NCBI RefSeq assembly: GCF_020085105.1
Contig: NC_058062.1
Location: 4,366,945 to 4,430,944 of the forward strand
Source: Siniperca chuatsi
Taxonomy: Eukaryota > Chordata > Actinopteri > Centrarchiformes > Sinipercidae
Direction: 5' to 3'
DNA length: 64,000 bases
The translations under genes and the position numbers were made by a program. The notes beneath the pieces are model-generated. The model was not told the origin of the DNA and made no database searches. It saw only the letters and a program-made list of their open reading frames with translations. The number at the start of each line of letters is the position of its first letter. Position 1 is the first letter of the stretch. Positions 12,672-50,129 of this stretch are shown one piece after another.

Positions 12672-14605
12672 GTAAGTACTTTACTTTCCTTTTCCCCCCC
12701 CCTCGTTGGAGTTTTGGGGGGCACATGCGATGTCACGGACTATTAAAAGAAGAAAGAAATGTTTAGTTCTGTGGTTACCATGCGAAGGTGTTTTTTGAGT
12801 TTATTTTTTTAAACCAGTTGAGCAACTGGCGACAGGACTCTATAATCAATGTGGTGTCAGCTGGAAGGACGCGGGGTCCGGATCTCACCTAAACGGTATG
12901 GCTTTAAATCACACAGGCCTTCAACTGTCCACTTTAAATAGTGTTTTAGTATTATACAGTGTGTATGAATTAATATAGCTACGTATATATGTATTGATTT
13001 ATTGCTGTATTCAGCCAGTTAAATAGACTACTTTGCATAATGAGTAAGAAGTTATTTAATTAGGTCAGTTTCATTTGGCTACATAAAAGTTCATATATTT
13101 CATAATTTCGTATTTATTTATTTGTCAATCAACTCACTTATTTACTTACATTCATGCATGCAAATGTAACTGGTGTCCTTTAGACCTACTGCTGTTTCAT
13201 TTTTTAAATTAAATTTCATCTTATGTGTTGCTCACACATTTTTGAAGCCCAACTGTTTTTCTTTGTTCCTTGCACAAGACATTTCGAACAAGCCAGTCTT
13301 ACAGTACTTAACATGTTATTTTCTTTGGCAGCCCTTCAGTTGTAGCCTATTCCACATTTTGTTTTCATTGGCAGTCAGTCAGGTGAGGTGAGAGCTACCG
13401 AGTCACAATTCAAACCCGCAGGTAGATCACACAGGTTGTAATATAAAACACAGGCTACCTGCAGCTGATGGCTTAATTCGATCTTGTCAGAAGATCAGGA
13501 GCTGAAAAGGCAATGTGGGAGGTTTTTGTGGGGCGAGTTCAGGTGAAACAATCACTAAAATATAAATAAATTCAGTATTACAGCTTTTACATCTTCTATA
13601 GAATCAAATTACACTTGCAAAATGTTTCATCACACTGTAATGTGTGATGTCAGGTAAGCCTTTAAAACACGAAGACATTTGTCAAGCTCTTTTATCGCAT
13701 TACTGCATGTACAGTGCCTCATCAGAAGTGTGTATTGTCATCTTGTGTGTGTGAAAGAGAAAGAAAGATCTGATCTGAGAGAGATGCCACTGATAGCGCC
13801 GTTCATGTGGAGCTAAGGTTAGAGAGGAGGAGGCTGGATCTCACAGGCTGAGCGTGGTATGAAATAATCACAGACCTGGAATTAATGGGCTGTTTGCACA
13901 GTGGGACAGCAAGGCACTGTAAATGAGCACATGCGAGCCCAAGGCTTTTACTCTTCTCTTACAGAGAGAGGGAGGGAGGACAAACATTTACCTGCATGTG
14001 TTTTCGCTGTCATATGGTGTCACAGCCACTCCTGTTGTCACTGTGTGTAATGGTCACACTCAGATGCATTTCAGACAGTTTAGTCAGACCGAACCTGTCA
14101 TAAAATCTGCTGAAAGATGTGACGGGGGGCGCAAACTGTCTTTATGGAAACGTCCTACGGTCAGCCGGCCTCCAGACACGACTTCAAAGAGGCAGGATTA
14201 GGACGGGACGGGGCCTGGTCCTAACACTAACACAGAATGCATTATCTCTCTGTCAGATGGACGTGTCTGACATTAGCCACACATGAGGGGGGGATTAATT
14301 TGTTAACTAGCTAATAGCACAGTAGCCACTGCCAGGTGTGGAGCTACTTTGTGGCATCCGTTTCCTGAGGAGGGTCTTGCAGCCAGAGGCCCTCTGAACT
14401 ATAATTCCACCTTCAAAACAGAAGTCAGACCGATTTGCCAGGTGCCAGATTTACTAAACAAACACTTTATTGTTTTTCCTCATGTTCATGATTTTCTGTT
14501 TTAGAGCAAATCCTCTGTAGAAGCTGCGCGTCAACAACAAGGTGGTTTGATTCATTAGTAATAATCATTTATTATTAAAATAATCAGAATGATAATAATA
14601 GTTGT

Positions 14606-14925
14606 TAGAGCTGCAACGATTAGTCGTTTAATCAATTAGTCGATCAACAGAAAATTTATCGGCAACTATTTTGATAAAAATTAAAATTTTCTTTGGTTCA
14701 AGCTTCTCAAATGTGAGAATTTGCTGCTTTCCCTTGACTTACATAATAGTAAGTGTAATTTATTTGGGTTTTGGACTGTTGATCCCCTTGGACTTTAGGA
14801 AATTGTGACGGGTATTTTTTTTTCTGATATTCTGAGATTTTATAGACCAACGATTGATCCATTAATAAAGAAAAAATGATTAATCAGTTAAAAGAAAATG
14901 AAATTAATCGTTAATAACTTTGATA
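14606..14925 (-). mobile_element. Small non-autonomous DNA transposon, GGCTGCAAC-end family (copy C)
   Basis: Begins AGAGCTGCAACGATTAGTCG and ends with ATTAATCGTTAATAAC. The interior is in the opposite orientation to the 17240-17595 copy (GAATTTGCTGCTTT, TTTGGGTTTTGGACTG). Non-coding. Confidence 0.65.
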
Positions 14926-15686
14926 TAACACGCTTTATACAAAAATGTAGCTTGAGTTGCTTTGCAATAAGGGGAAATAAGAAAAACAGGAAAATATATA
15001 AATGGAAACAAGTACAATCAATGATAATATTAAAATAATAAATACAAGAATAACATCAGTAACATAACATCAGTAAGAACGTAAAATACTAAACAGTGTT
15101 TCAGAGGGAGGAACACATTGCATGTTGCATGTTAAAAGACTAGTTGAAAGCAAAGTGAAATAGATCTGTTTTCAGCTGTCACTTAAAAATGTTCTCCGAG
15201 GTCGTCTCCTGGACATCCTTTGGAGTATTGCACAGTTTGGAAGCAGAGTTTAAAAAGGTTCTTATGATGGTGTTTCTGAACAGCCAACAAACCCACACTA
15301 TGGGTTCTGAGTGAGCATAAAAGCACATAAAACAACAGGGAATACTCCATGTAGGCCGGTTCTCAGCTATTTACTTAATATACAGTCAAAGGGACTTCAT
15401 AATTAATGCTAAATGATACAGGGTGCCACTGTAGTTCATGGAGGCCTTGCAGTTAATGTCATAGTCTGTTAAGTCATGTGTAGTCTGTTTATTCATGGCT
15501 TTTTGCTTGATGACGTGGTTGCTATCTGTCTGATTTTTTAGGCCGTGTCCTGTGGTTTCAGGGTATTCTTCCTGTGCTCATTTGGAAGAATTTCAGGCTA
15601 CGTGGATTAGGATTCACATAAGTGTGCAGTGTTGAGTGGGGTTTTATTTACTAAGTGAGGGTTTTTTATTTATAGAGAGTGGGATT

Positions 15687-15713
15687 TGTGTGTGTGTGTG
15701 TGTGTGTGTGTGT
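15687..15713. repeat. (TG)n microsatellite
   Basis: TG run of 27 bases within the presumed ntf4 intron. Confidence 0.95.
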
Positions 15714-17239
15714 TCGTCTGGGGGGGATTCAGAGTGCTTGGGTCTGGTCCAGAGGGCGGAAGAACGTTGTGCTCCTCGTCTAGCCTTGCAGGGAGCGCAA
15801 ATGATGCGTGTCATTGTAGCAAATGGAGCATGGTGATGAAGTGCTGCTGCTGCTGCTGCTGTGTTACAAAGAAACCACTTAGAGAGTCTGCTTGCCTGCC
15901 TTCTGTGTGGCGTCTGAGTGCTCCAAGAAAGCCCTTAAGAAGCATATAGCTCTCCTGCAACAGACGCACATAATACAAATCCTCCAGCCCTTTCCTGGAT
16001 ATTCACCCTGCACCACCTCCTCTCCACAGCTGGCTAATTTGAAATAATCTTCTCGTCCAATCACAGTCACCACCAGACTGTGTTCACCTTAGCTTGTTTT
16101 CAGCTTTAATTGGAATCTGCTGGCCTCTCCGTGGTTGAGGGGTGTGTTAACAGCCTGGTTTATCGTTTAAGTTGCTTTCATCACACAAAACACCAAGGTT
16201 TATTTGGCAGGAGCGGTGCGCCGATCAGTAGCCAGAGAAAACAGGAAGCTCGACTCACTTTGGTGTGTTTTATCGTCAGCATGACAAGCAGGCGCTTTGA
16301 GCGCCCGAGGTGACTGCATGAGTGATGTGTCGACCAAACCTTGTTGCTCCTTGGCGGCTGCAGGGAGTGGCCCCGCTGAGTACATGTCCTGTCACTGAAA
16401 GGGTTTTGTTTTGTCACACATTCACATGTTCACACACACTCACTGATGGTCACTGATGATGCATCCATTCAGTCAAACGACAACAAACATGCCACAAGCA
16501 AACAAACACAAACAGTCTTGACATCCACTCCTTCACACTTACTGTATTTTCTGTTGCCCTGCATGTTTCCCCCCCTCTTCGCTGCCTGAGGAAGCCAGTA
16601 AAGCTGCATCACTGACATTCTGATCATTCCACCTATTTTAACTCTTTCCAAGTGACCTCCTCCCTGCTTTCAAACAAACGACTAAACTGATGTTCACTTC
16701 TGTGGAGGAGGCTTCTGTGTACTGGTTGAATGCCATCCCACTGTACATGCCACATGGATGGGTGACTGGAATATTTTTCCAGTTAGTCACAGGTGAACCT
16801 CACTTTGAAATACAAATATCACTTCTACATGACTCATGATTTATGATGTCGGACATGACAAACTAATATACCTGAAAGGTCTTGTCAGACGGTGTTTACA
16901 TTGGTTTACACGAGGGAGTGTTTTATTTGAGTTTTGTACAGTTTTGTTGGTTAACAGTTATTATAATGACTTTGCAATATATCACCATTTAACATAGCAT
17001 CAGACTAATTATGAGAAAATAATGTATCTTTAAGTTATAAATAAGAAAAATTGGATAAATCTTGAAAAATGTGATCATCATTCACTCTGACACAAATTGT
17101 ATCACCAAGAGAAAGTTTATTGTGTAACTTTTTCTTGGTGTAACTGATTGTAAGTTTTTTGTATTAAAATAAATCACTTGAATGTAGTTAAATGCACAGT
17201 CTCATTTGATATCATTTAATTAAAATGAATTAAATACAC

Positions 17240-17595
17240 TAGGGCTGCAACAAGCGATTATTTTCGTTATCGATTAATCTGCTGATTTTCTCAATTAATC
17301 AATTCATTGTTTGGACCGATAAAACATCAGAAAACAGTAAAAATGTCCATCTCAGTTTCCCAGAGCCGAAGGTGACGTCTTCAGATGTCGTGTTTTGTCT
17401 GACCAACAGTCCAAAACCCAAAGATATTCAATTTATCATAATATAAGACAAGAAAAAGCAGCAAATGCTCACGTTTGAGCAGCTGAAAGTATTAAATGTT
17501 TGGCATTTCTGCTTGAAAATGGACTTAAATGATTAACTGATTATCAAAATAGTTGCCATTAATTTTGTGTCGATCGACTAATCGTTGCAGCTCAA
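17240..17595 (+). mobile_element. Small non-autonomous DNA transposon, GGCTGCAAC-end family (copy D, best preserved)
   Basis: Starts AGGGCTGCAACAAGCGATTA and ends GACTAATCGTTGCAGCTC, giving imperfect terminal inverted repeats of about 20 bases. The interior of about 350 bases has no open frame. Copies A, B and C in this window are recognisable by the same ends and interior words, so this is the local reference copy. Short hAT-like termini are suggested, but no clean target duplication could be fixed. Confidence 0.75.
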
Positions 17596-18554
17596 ACAGC
17601 ATACAAAAAAATACTGTACTGTTTTTGAGATTGTAAATTTAACCTACTGCTACTGCTGCATTACTCCAGCCTTAAGAGGATTTATATTAAGATTCTGCAG
17701 TATTTGTTTTTCATACTTTTGCTGAACAAAATCACCTACTAATCTTTTTGTGATTACAAGCTGCACAAAGTTTAAATAATGCTGGTTATGGCAGGAAGCA
17801 TGTTTATAATAGTGATGATTGCACATCTCCCTATAAGTAAACTCTTCCAATCCAAGGCAGCAGATGTAATGTATCATGTTCAGGCATCACCTTTTCAAAG
17901 GAAAACAGACTCGCCCACTGCCCAGGTGTGATCAGGTAAAATACCAGAGGTTAACCTCAGCACTACTGGGATGCGTTCTTGTAATTTATTTGTTTTTGCA
18001 AGAAGACCTGAGGTAACTCATATTTGCCACCACAGATTTAAAGAGATTCCTGGAGTTTTGGATCCTAGAAACATCTCTAACAAAGCAACAAAAAAAGGAA
18101 TAAAAACCATGTTCTTAAAAGCTGAAAGGGAAGGCTTGTTTTCTCGGGTCGCAGATGTCTTTTTAATCCATTTCCTTTGGCTGTAAAGTTTCTGACTGCA
18201 TGCATACCAGGTTGTCAGTGTCTCCGTTTGAAGGTCAGCCCTTCAGACGGCAGAATCTACAGCGTTCGTAGCTGAACTCCATCTTCCCACATGAAGAAGC
18301 AGAGGGCGACCTTGCTGTACTTGGTCCTATTTTTCCACGAGTTCTGCCAAGATTTTAAAGCCATACCTCAGTGGTTAAAGCGCCAGGGTCATAAAGTTGC
18401 GGACCACCAGTAAAACCTCTCATTTTACACTTTAATTGAGGTACTGTATAAGCCACAGTTTGCATTGTATAAAATAACATTGTCTCTCTCTTCTTCTCTG
18501 TCTCTCCCATCCATTACCTCTGTTTTATCCACCAGCTGATACGTCTTGGGAGTG

Positions 18555-20015
18555 ATGCACTGGCTTCCCCTGGTTGCCATGGTGATTGCCTCGGCCCTGC
18601 CCTTTCCTCACAACCCTGTGTCCAGGATTGCTGCCGCGACGACAGAGCCTGGCTTTGACAACCGCAGAGAGCACCGTCATGACCCGGCTGCTCGCCTCGC
18701 AGCTCCCCCTGTGGACTACAACTTCCATGGAAATGCCTCACAAACTGACTACAATATGGCAGATGCTCTTAGCCAACACACCAACAGACAAAACCTCCAG
18801 AACCGTAAGGATTATGTGAAATCCTCCGTAGATGAAGAGATTTCCACGTTCAAAGTGGAGAATCAAAGACCCTACCAATCAAATAGCAACTCAGGCAGTG
18901 ATTACAAAAGCAGTGTCAGTTTGGATGTTCCCACAGAAGGAGGAGCACTCAGGGCCCAGGATATTTCCAAGGATAATTCTCTACCAAAGGACTACAAAGC
19001 TGACAGCAGCAGCAGGCAAGATTACTCCAGTTTTTTGGACTTTTCCAAGAAGGACAATCTTCAGGACTCTACAGAAAGACTGTTGCAGGTTTCTACAACG
19101 GAAACCCATAATGCTGTCAGTCCTGCTGCTAATCTAAAGGGTCAAAGAGGACCAGAACCAACTGTTCCCTTGGAGAAACTGAGAGATGCACCTACAGGAA
19201 GCCAGTGGACACTGGGGGCTGGAAGAGGTCTGGACGAGGAGAGCTTGAACCTGGAGGCAGGGCTGGATCCGGGGACCAGGCTGGATAAGTTCTTAGAAGG
19301 AGACGAGATGTTTCTGGATGCACATCCACGAGTCCTGTTCTCACCCTCCCCGTCGCCTCCAAAAAACCCCCCTCTCCTGCTCATGTTAGAGACTGGCCTG
19401 CTGGAGGAGGACAGGGACAGAGAGGAGCAGGAGGACATGGACGGACACATCGAGGGACACGGGGACCGCGCGATCGACAGGAGCACGACTTTGAGTTGGG
19501 CAGACTCTTCCAGAGTTACCGCTGATGTTGCCCGTCCGGTTAAAAGGGATAAACGCTCGCACTTGATTGACAGAAGGAGAGGGGAAAAGTCGGTGTGCGA
19601 GGCGGAAAGTGTTTGGGTTACTGACAAGACGACTGCCATCGATTCCCACAACCAGGAGGTCACCATCTTGCAGGAAATCCAGACCCAGACAGGGCCACTC
19701 AAACAGTACTTTTATGAGACTCGCTGCCGCCAGGCCGAGCAGCTGAGCAATGCTAGCAGGTCAAAGGGTGCCAGTGCAGCAGCGAAATCTATGGGAACAG
19801 GCGTGGCCGGGGGCGGCTGCTTGGGCGTGGATAAAAAACAGTGGGTGAGTGAGTGCAAAGCCAAGCAGTCGTATGTCCGAGCGCTCACCAAAGACGCAAA
19901 CAACAGAACCGGATGGAGGTGGATCCGAATCGACTCGTCCTGCGTCTGTGTGCTGCTGTCCAGAGCGAATCAGGCAGTGGGGAGGGAGGTCTTGACGGGG
20001 AAGGGGAGAGGCTGA
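18555..20015 (+). CDS. ntf4: Neurotrophin-4 precursor (prepro-NT-4)
   Basis: Secreted ligand of the nerve-growth-factor family, expected to signal through TrkB and p75NTR. One uninterrupted coding exon of 486 codons follows an acceptor at 18535. The first ATG (18555) opens a hydrophobic signal peptide ([17 protein letters not shown]); a TTG nine bases upstream is not a credible start. Residues about 18-331 are a very long acidic/Ser-rich prodomain ending in furin-type RPVKR (327-331), with KRDKR overlapping. The mature domain has the six cystine-knot cysteines in the contexts [34 protein letters not shown] and [23 protein letters not shown] and RWIRID are NT-4 rather than NGF, BDNF or NT-3 wording. 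Human NT-4 precursor is 210 residues, so this prodomain is about four times longer. The loop between cysteines 2 and 3 is also enlarged, with an N-glycosylation sequon (NAS). Faces ppfia3 tail to tail. Confidence 0.93.
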   Translation: MHWLPLVAMVIASALPFPHNPVSRIAAATTEPGFDNRREHRHDPAARLAAPPVDYNFHGNASQTDYNMADALSQHTNRQNLQNRKDYVKSSVDEEISTFKVENQRPYQSNSNSGSDYKSSVSLDVPTEGGALRAQDISKDNSLPKDYKADSSSRQDYSSFLDFSKKDNLQDSTERLLQVSTTETHNAVSPAANLKGQRGPEPTVPLEKLRDAPTGSQWTLGAGRGLDEESLNLEAGLDPGTRLDKFLEGDEMFLDAHPRVLFSPSPSPPKNPPLLLMLETGLLEEDRDREEQEDMDGHIEGHGDRAIDRSTTLSWADSSRVTADVARPVKRDKRSHLIDRRRGEKSVCEAESVWVTDKTTAIDSHNQEVTILQEIQTQTGPLKQYFYETRCRQAEQLSNASRSKGASAAAKSMGTGVAGGGCLGVDKKQWVSECKAKQSYVRALTKDANNRTGWRWIRIDSSCVCVLLSRANQAVGREVLTGKGRG

Positions 20016-20845
20016 GAGAGAGAGGGGAGGGGGGAGACAGAGAGAGATGGCAGGAAGTAGAAAGTGACATAGAGCAGAGCAGCTGTGACATCCTTCTGTG
20101 TGCACTTTCACTTGCTGGTGGTGTTTCCTTAAACATGATGGATTTGGTTATTTCTGCTGTAATCCAGTTCTTCATATATCTCTCTCTTTTCCATCCCTCC
20201 CTCCACCTTCAACAAATGACTTTTGAAAAAACAAGAAGACCTCAATACTAGATCTTAGGGAAAATTGTCCTATATAGAGATTTTACTTTAAAAAGTACTG
20301 TTTTTGTATGATTTGTCTTTCATAATCTAAATTATTTTTGATTAGTATGTAAGCATGTGTCTTTGATATTAATATATTCCTTTATATATGTGTACAATAT
20401 GACACCAGTATACCTTTACTGTATGTATGAAGCTATGTATAACTGTGTGTATTTATAGAAGAAGTCTTCATGGAGTGGTAGGTCTCTCCAGTGTCTGATG
20501 ATAATTCCAGCCTCTGGTCTGCTCGGGTTGTGAGAGGAAGGAGCGCCACCTACTGAGGCTCCATTTTACTGCTCCACACTGTTCCCATGTGGATTACCAT
20601 GAATATTGTAACAGTGCCTTTAACAACTGAGTGTGATGGGGGAAATGTATTGGATACAGAAACTATAGCATGGCAACACTCAAGCATGACTTCACTCAGG
20701 CTGATGATTTGACCGTTTTGTGGCAGGATACATCTCCGTCAGTGGAACTTGTTAAATGTGTTTCATGAATATTATATGACACCTAAATAAGCAAATTTTC
20801 CCATCTGCTGGTGTGTTAAGTTAGCCTGCCAAATGTGGTAATAAA
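20016..20845 (+). terminator. ntf4: ntf4 3' UTR with polyadenylation signal
   Basis: After the TGA come about 820 bases of non-coding sequence starting with a GA-rich tract (20017-20070), ending at a perfect AATAAA at 20840-20845. No other gene interrupts it. TATATAT-rich sequence at 20380-20460 could carry earlier weak sites, but none is a clean AATAAA. Confidence 0.6.
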
Positions 20846-21039
20846 GGATCTTTGTACTCAGCAAATTCTTAACTGATATAAATACGCAGAATTGAATTCT
20901 CAAAGCACTCTGGGATTTATTTGGGAAAAAAAGTTAGCATAAGTAATACATGTCAGGTATTTTACTGCTGTAATCGGCTGGTAAGAAACAGTTTCCTAAA
21001 ACTACTGCTTCATAAATCAAAGTCAATGGGAGAAGTATT

Positions 21040-21595
21040 CAGATCTGTTACTGATGTAAAAGAAGCAATACCATAATTTAAAAATACTCCATTACAAGTA
21101 AAAGTCCTACATATATATAATATATATTTTTCCTCTTACCTGTAGTGCTATTTATCCATCTAAATTGTTTTGGTGTGAGATGCTGAGATGTCTGCAAGAT
21201 TTGTTGTTTGTTGTTTCATGTAGGAACTATTTCTACCGATACTTCCTACATGAAACTGTTCACAACAAGGTCTGTGGATTATCTTGAGTAACCAGGTCAT
21301 GGTTTCTGGAAAAAGACATTGCTGTTGTATTGCAAATGTATTTATATTTCTTTTTTTTTTGTGCTTTGAGCAGCACAAGGCGAGTGCCATATAGTCCCAT
21401 TATATTTAAAAAATGCAGACATCTCTACGGCCGATATCTCCAAAACTCTGCAACTCACACCAAAACAATCTAGATGGATAAATAGCACTACAGGTAAGAG
21501 GAAAATATGTATTTTTGATTTTGGGGTGAACTGTCCCTTTAAGTAAGAACAGTTCTTGAGTAAATGTACTTAGTTACATTCCACCACTGCACACA
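21040..21595. mobile_element. Nested DNA elements: inverted-repeat MITE inside a TACTT-type repeat
   Basis: The inner element has long inverted arms: 21128-21190 (CCTCTTACCTGTAGTGCTAT onward) pairs with 21413-21507 (its reverse complement). Its right terminus is GGGGTGAACTGTCCCTTTAA, known from very common fish MITEs. The outer sequence (TACAAGTAAAAGTCC on the left, GAGTAAATGTACTTAGTTAC on the right, ending CCACCACTG) is the repeat also found at 54392-54778. The inner element therefore inserted into the outer one. Confidence 0.65.
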
Positions 21596-21714
21596 CCTGC
21601 AGAAAGAGAAAGAATAAAACATATCAAGGAGGAAAAGAAAAATTGAGAAAATTTGCGATGATCAGCAGATCCACCTGGATCGCTTTATTTTTTTTTCTTT
21701 TACATCACCATTTT

Positions 21715-21768
<54 letters not shown>

Positions 21769-21770
21769 TA
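21715..21770. repeat. (ATC)n trinucleotide tract
   Basis: Interrupted ATC/TCA repeat next to a minus-strand AATAAA, at the far end of the presumed ppfia3 3' UTR. Confidence 0.9.
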
Positions 21771-21773
21771 TTG

Positions 21774-21779
21774 TTTATT
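21774..21779 (-). terminator. ppfia3: Candidate distal polyadenylation signal of ppfia3
   Basis: AATAAA on the minus strand (TTTATT on plus) at the end of about 700 bases of non-repetitive sequence that reads like a 3' UTR on the minus strand (22470 down to 21780). It would give ppfia3 a 3' UTR of about 2.8 kb containing transposon copies. Closer signals exist at 24205-24210, 24160-24165 and 24007-24012, so use of this one is inferred. Confidence 0.35.
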
Positions 21780-22479
21780 TTCCAGATATTTTCAGTTTGT
21801 ATTATTATCATTTTAATCATGGAAATCTGTTAAATCATTGCACAATTTGTTCTCAAAATGTACACATACAGTAGCGTATTTGAATGACCATTTTCAATGT
21901 TTCATATTTACTTTTAAAACTAGTTCAAATGAAGCCAAGAAGGAACAGAACATGTACATACATTTATCCAATACATACCTAAAGAAAATAAATAGATATC
22001 GTAAAAAATAAAAAATACAACTGAAAAAAATACACACATTTTACAAATTGATCCCCAGGCTCCCACCCCCTGTAGGCTTATCATACAGATATATATTTTT
22101 TAAAGACACCTCATATCATCTTCACCACCAAAAAAATGTTTTTAGGTCATTGTCGTTTGTTTGACATGCATCGTAAACACAGAGGCTAAAGGTTTTGTTT
22201 CCTGGGCTTTCTCGGGCTCGCCCTCTCTTCTTGCCTCTCTCTGATCTCACCCCCCAGAGAGCTCTTGGTTTCTGTTATGGCTTGTGTGTGCAGTAAAATG
22301 ACCGGCTTCTGTCCATTCTTTTAGTTTTTTCTTTCCTGCCCGTGAGTCGCTGTTTTGTCTCTCCGCCACCTCTCCCATCATCAGGATTACCCAAGACCCT
22401 GAGCTGATGATTACAAGTCATAAACCGAACGACCACATCGTGGAGGGCCAGCTAGGGCCTTCCTAAATATATTCAAAAC

Positions 22480-22870
22480 CTTTGGTACCACTTTTTTAAT
22501 AAGACATACTTTACAAAGGGTTTACAGTTTGTAATTAATGGCATTTTCATGTTAATTCTTTTCTAATAACTTTTGGGTTGCAAATTCCAAAATCCATTTG
22601 ACCTGTTGCATTTTTAGATAGCTCTTTAATTAATTAGGAAGAGAATTTGGACCAACATCAATTTATTAACAACTTATTAACATTTTAAACTCCACACAAG
22701 ATATATTTTTGTATTTTATTAATTACTAAATCTGCATTTTGGACCACAGCTCTAATGGCACATTATTAAGTCAAAAGACTTGTGACTTTTTACATGAAGT
22801 ACCTTATACTGCAGTTATAAATGTTAATAGGATGTTGATAAGTGGTTAATAATATTTTTTTTCCAGAAGG
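22480..22870. mobile_element. Probable inverted-repeat MITE
   Basis: The left end GGTACCACTTTTTTAATAAG and the right end (reverse complement AATATTATTAACCACTTATC) pair loosely. The interior is AT-rich with TTTATAACTG and TTAATAGG words typical of this class. Ends are approximate and divergence is high. Confidence 0.45.
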
Positions 22871-23240
22871 TAATGTATGTGTTTGAACATTGGTGGGGTC
22901 CTTCCAAAGAATTAAAGAGCTAGATAAAAACACACATTTTACACCATCCAAATGGATTTTTCAGCAACCAAAAACTTGTCTTAGTAGCTTTTTTACTGAT
23001 CTATAAAGCACATTTCCCATAATGCAACTCAGTAGTGTCTTTCATTAAGCCCCCTTCTCCTAAATGCCCACCTCTTTCAAACCCCATATGAAAGACTTTC
23101 CTGATGACATCACTATGACACGAGGGTTATTTGTTGGAAAGCACCACAAAAGATATTATTCGACTGTTTTAACAGGAGTAGTACTCCTCGTGACGAGTAA
23201 ACTGAACCTCGTGTGAAAAATCGGTAGAGCGCCCCTTCAG
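22870..23240. repeat. Probable dispersed fish repeat
   Basis: Contains CCCATAATGCAACTC and ends AACTGAACCTCGTGTGAAAA and GGTAGAGCGCCCCTT, wording I recognise from abundant teleost repeats. No second copy lies in this window to confirm it, so the call rests on familiarity. Confidence 0.35.
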
Positions 23241-24204
23241 CGCTGATAAAGCCAAAAGCTGGGACTTATAAACTCCTTGTAAAGTACGCCTTTTCAGACA
23301 GTGGTGCCAACACTAACTGTATGGCTTTCCTGCCATCGACATCATGAAATCAGTGAACACAATGCCTCTGTGGCCTCGCTCCACCCTGCCCCATCCACCT
23401 CCGTGCCTTTGATCTCTATAATGAGGTCCCTTCAAAAGAGATTACTTAGCCTATCGGCTTTCAAGGTGCCAATAGACAAAGCATGAGGAGGGTCCCTGTG
23501 ATGTGGTCGGAGCTAAATAGTGGTCGGAATTTGGACATGTTTTACTACACCACTCCGACCAATTGGGGACACTTAGACACCCCTGATGGGACCATAGAAG
23601 CCAACAATAGAGCCACAATGACATTGGACATCAGCCGACTCATGAGTAGAAAGGAGAACATCGGTGTTGTTTAGAGTTCTAACCGTTTTTTCCCAGCCAT
23701 TTCCCCCAATCATTTTAACATCCTTCCAGTCATTCCTCTTGTTTTTAAAACCTAAACTTTACAGTGAGGTTAACTTCTGCCCTGGCTCTCATTAAAAACA
23801 CCTGTTGATGAGCAGAAGTTATAAGGCGACACGTTTAGTTGTTTTCAAACTGTAAGAGAATAAATGGCAGCAAGTGGTTTCCTCTGAAGGTAGGAAAATG
23901 AGCCCTGATATTGCCAACTCTGCTGACTGTGTGCAGACTCCGACAGGAATGAAGAGAGGGGAAACCTGCATGACCGGCACAAGCCCAACCAACACCGGTG
24001 TTGTCCTTTATTAACCTCACAGCATAGTCCCATTGAGAGAGAACGAGCAAAGACAGAATGACAGGAAGAGAGCGAGAGAGAGAGAAAACAGCTGATCCCA
24101 TTCAACCTTCCTAGTCTGATTGGAAAATACATTCATACATTCTTCATGTCATTTTCCCCTTTATTCCTTTGCTTCTGTTATTGCAGAATGGTCAGACTGA
24201 TAGA

Positions 24205-24210
24205 TTTATT
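24205..24210 (-). terminator. ppfia3: Proximal polyadenylation signal candidate of ppfia3
   Basis: The first minus-strand AATAAA after the ppfia3 stop, about 400 bases downstream. Two more follow at 24160-24165 and 24007-24012. Which is used cannot be told from sequence. Confidence 0.4.
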
Positions 24211-24605
24211 TTTAAGTTAAATGGTTATATTCATTGCTTCTTTCTCCGTGGATGAGCGAGAGGGTCCTCTAGTCCCAATCCAGTCAGCGCCCTGAAGAGA
24301 GAAACAGCATTATTACCATGCCATTGCTTCCGTGGCCTTAATTCAACTTTGCCTAAACCCCCATCAACCAAACCCACCACTTAAAGTCCTTAGTGGAACT
24401 ACTAAAATCCCAGGCTCAAACCAATCCACTACAACAAACAAATACATAAAACACAGAGGTTCAAACAAATGTGCTCCGCACATGTGCAAGCCATCTTGGA
24501 AGCTCAGAAAAACTGTTTTGTCTCACCACACAGATAAAACCCCACATGGATGAAACACTACTAGACAGTTTAATTAATGCGGCGGACGGTTCTCACCTCA
24601 GCCCC

Positions 24606-49868
<25,263 letters not shown>

Positions 49869-50129
49869 CTTGAGGCCTGGGTGTGAGAGGTGTTATCTGA
49901 GAAGCTGTCTAGGACACTTGAGCGCAGTGTCTGGTGAACGACTGACTCGTCATGAAATGGTCAACAGTTACTTCGTTGGTTAGGGGTCTTTCCTCTCGAG
50001 CGGACTGGGTGACGCTGGCAGGCAAGAAACAAGTGCCGGGGGAAGACGAACAGGGCAGCGTTGTGAATTTGTGAGTGAGAGAAAAGTGGGGAAAAGGATA
50101 CAAGATAAGTTCCAGTGGTTGGGTGACAG

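Larger units (their letters stand above)
12678..18535 (+). other. Presumed ntf4 5' intron (or upstream spacer)
   Basis: No coding exon was found on either strand. The stretch contains two copies of the GGCTGCAAC-end transposon (14606-14925, 17240-17595), a GT microsatellite at 15687-15713 and otherwise unremarkable AT-rich sequence. The right edge is a good acceptor (TCTGTTTTATCCACCAG ending at 18535). Confidence 0.45.

Noticed and set aside
18360-18420. Possible third SINE (GTGGTTAAAGCGCC)
   Set aside because: Only an A-box-like word is seen; no B box or tail matching the copies at 25.7 and 26.5 kb.
18546-18554. TTG as the ntf4 start
   Set aside because: The ATG at 18555 directly opens the signal peptide; a vertebrate gene has no reason to use the upstream TTG.
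19142-19702. Long minus-strand open frame (186 codons)
   Set aside because: Entirely opposite the ntf4 coding exon and a mirror of its codon pattern; no homology or splice context.
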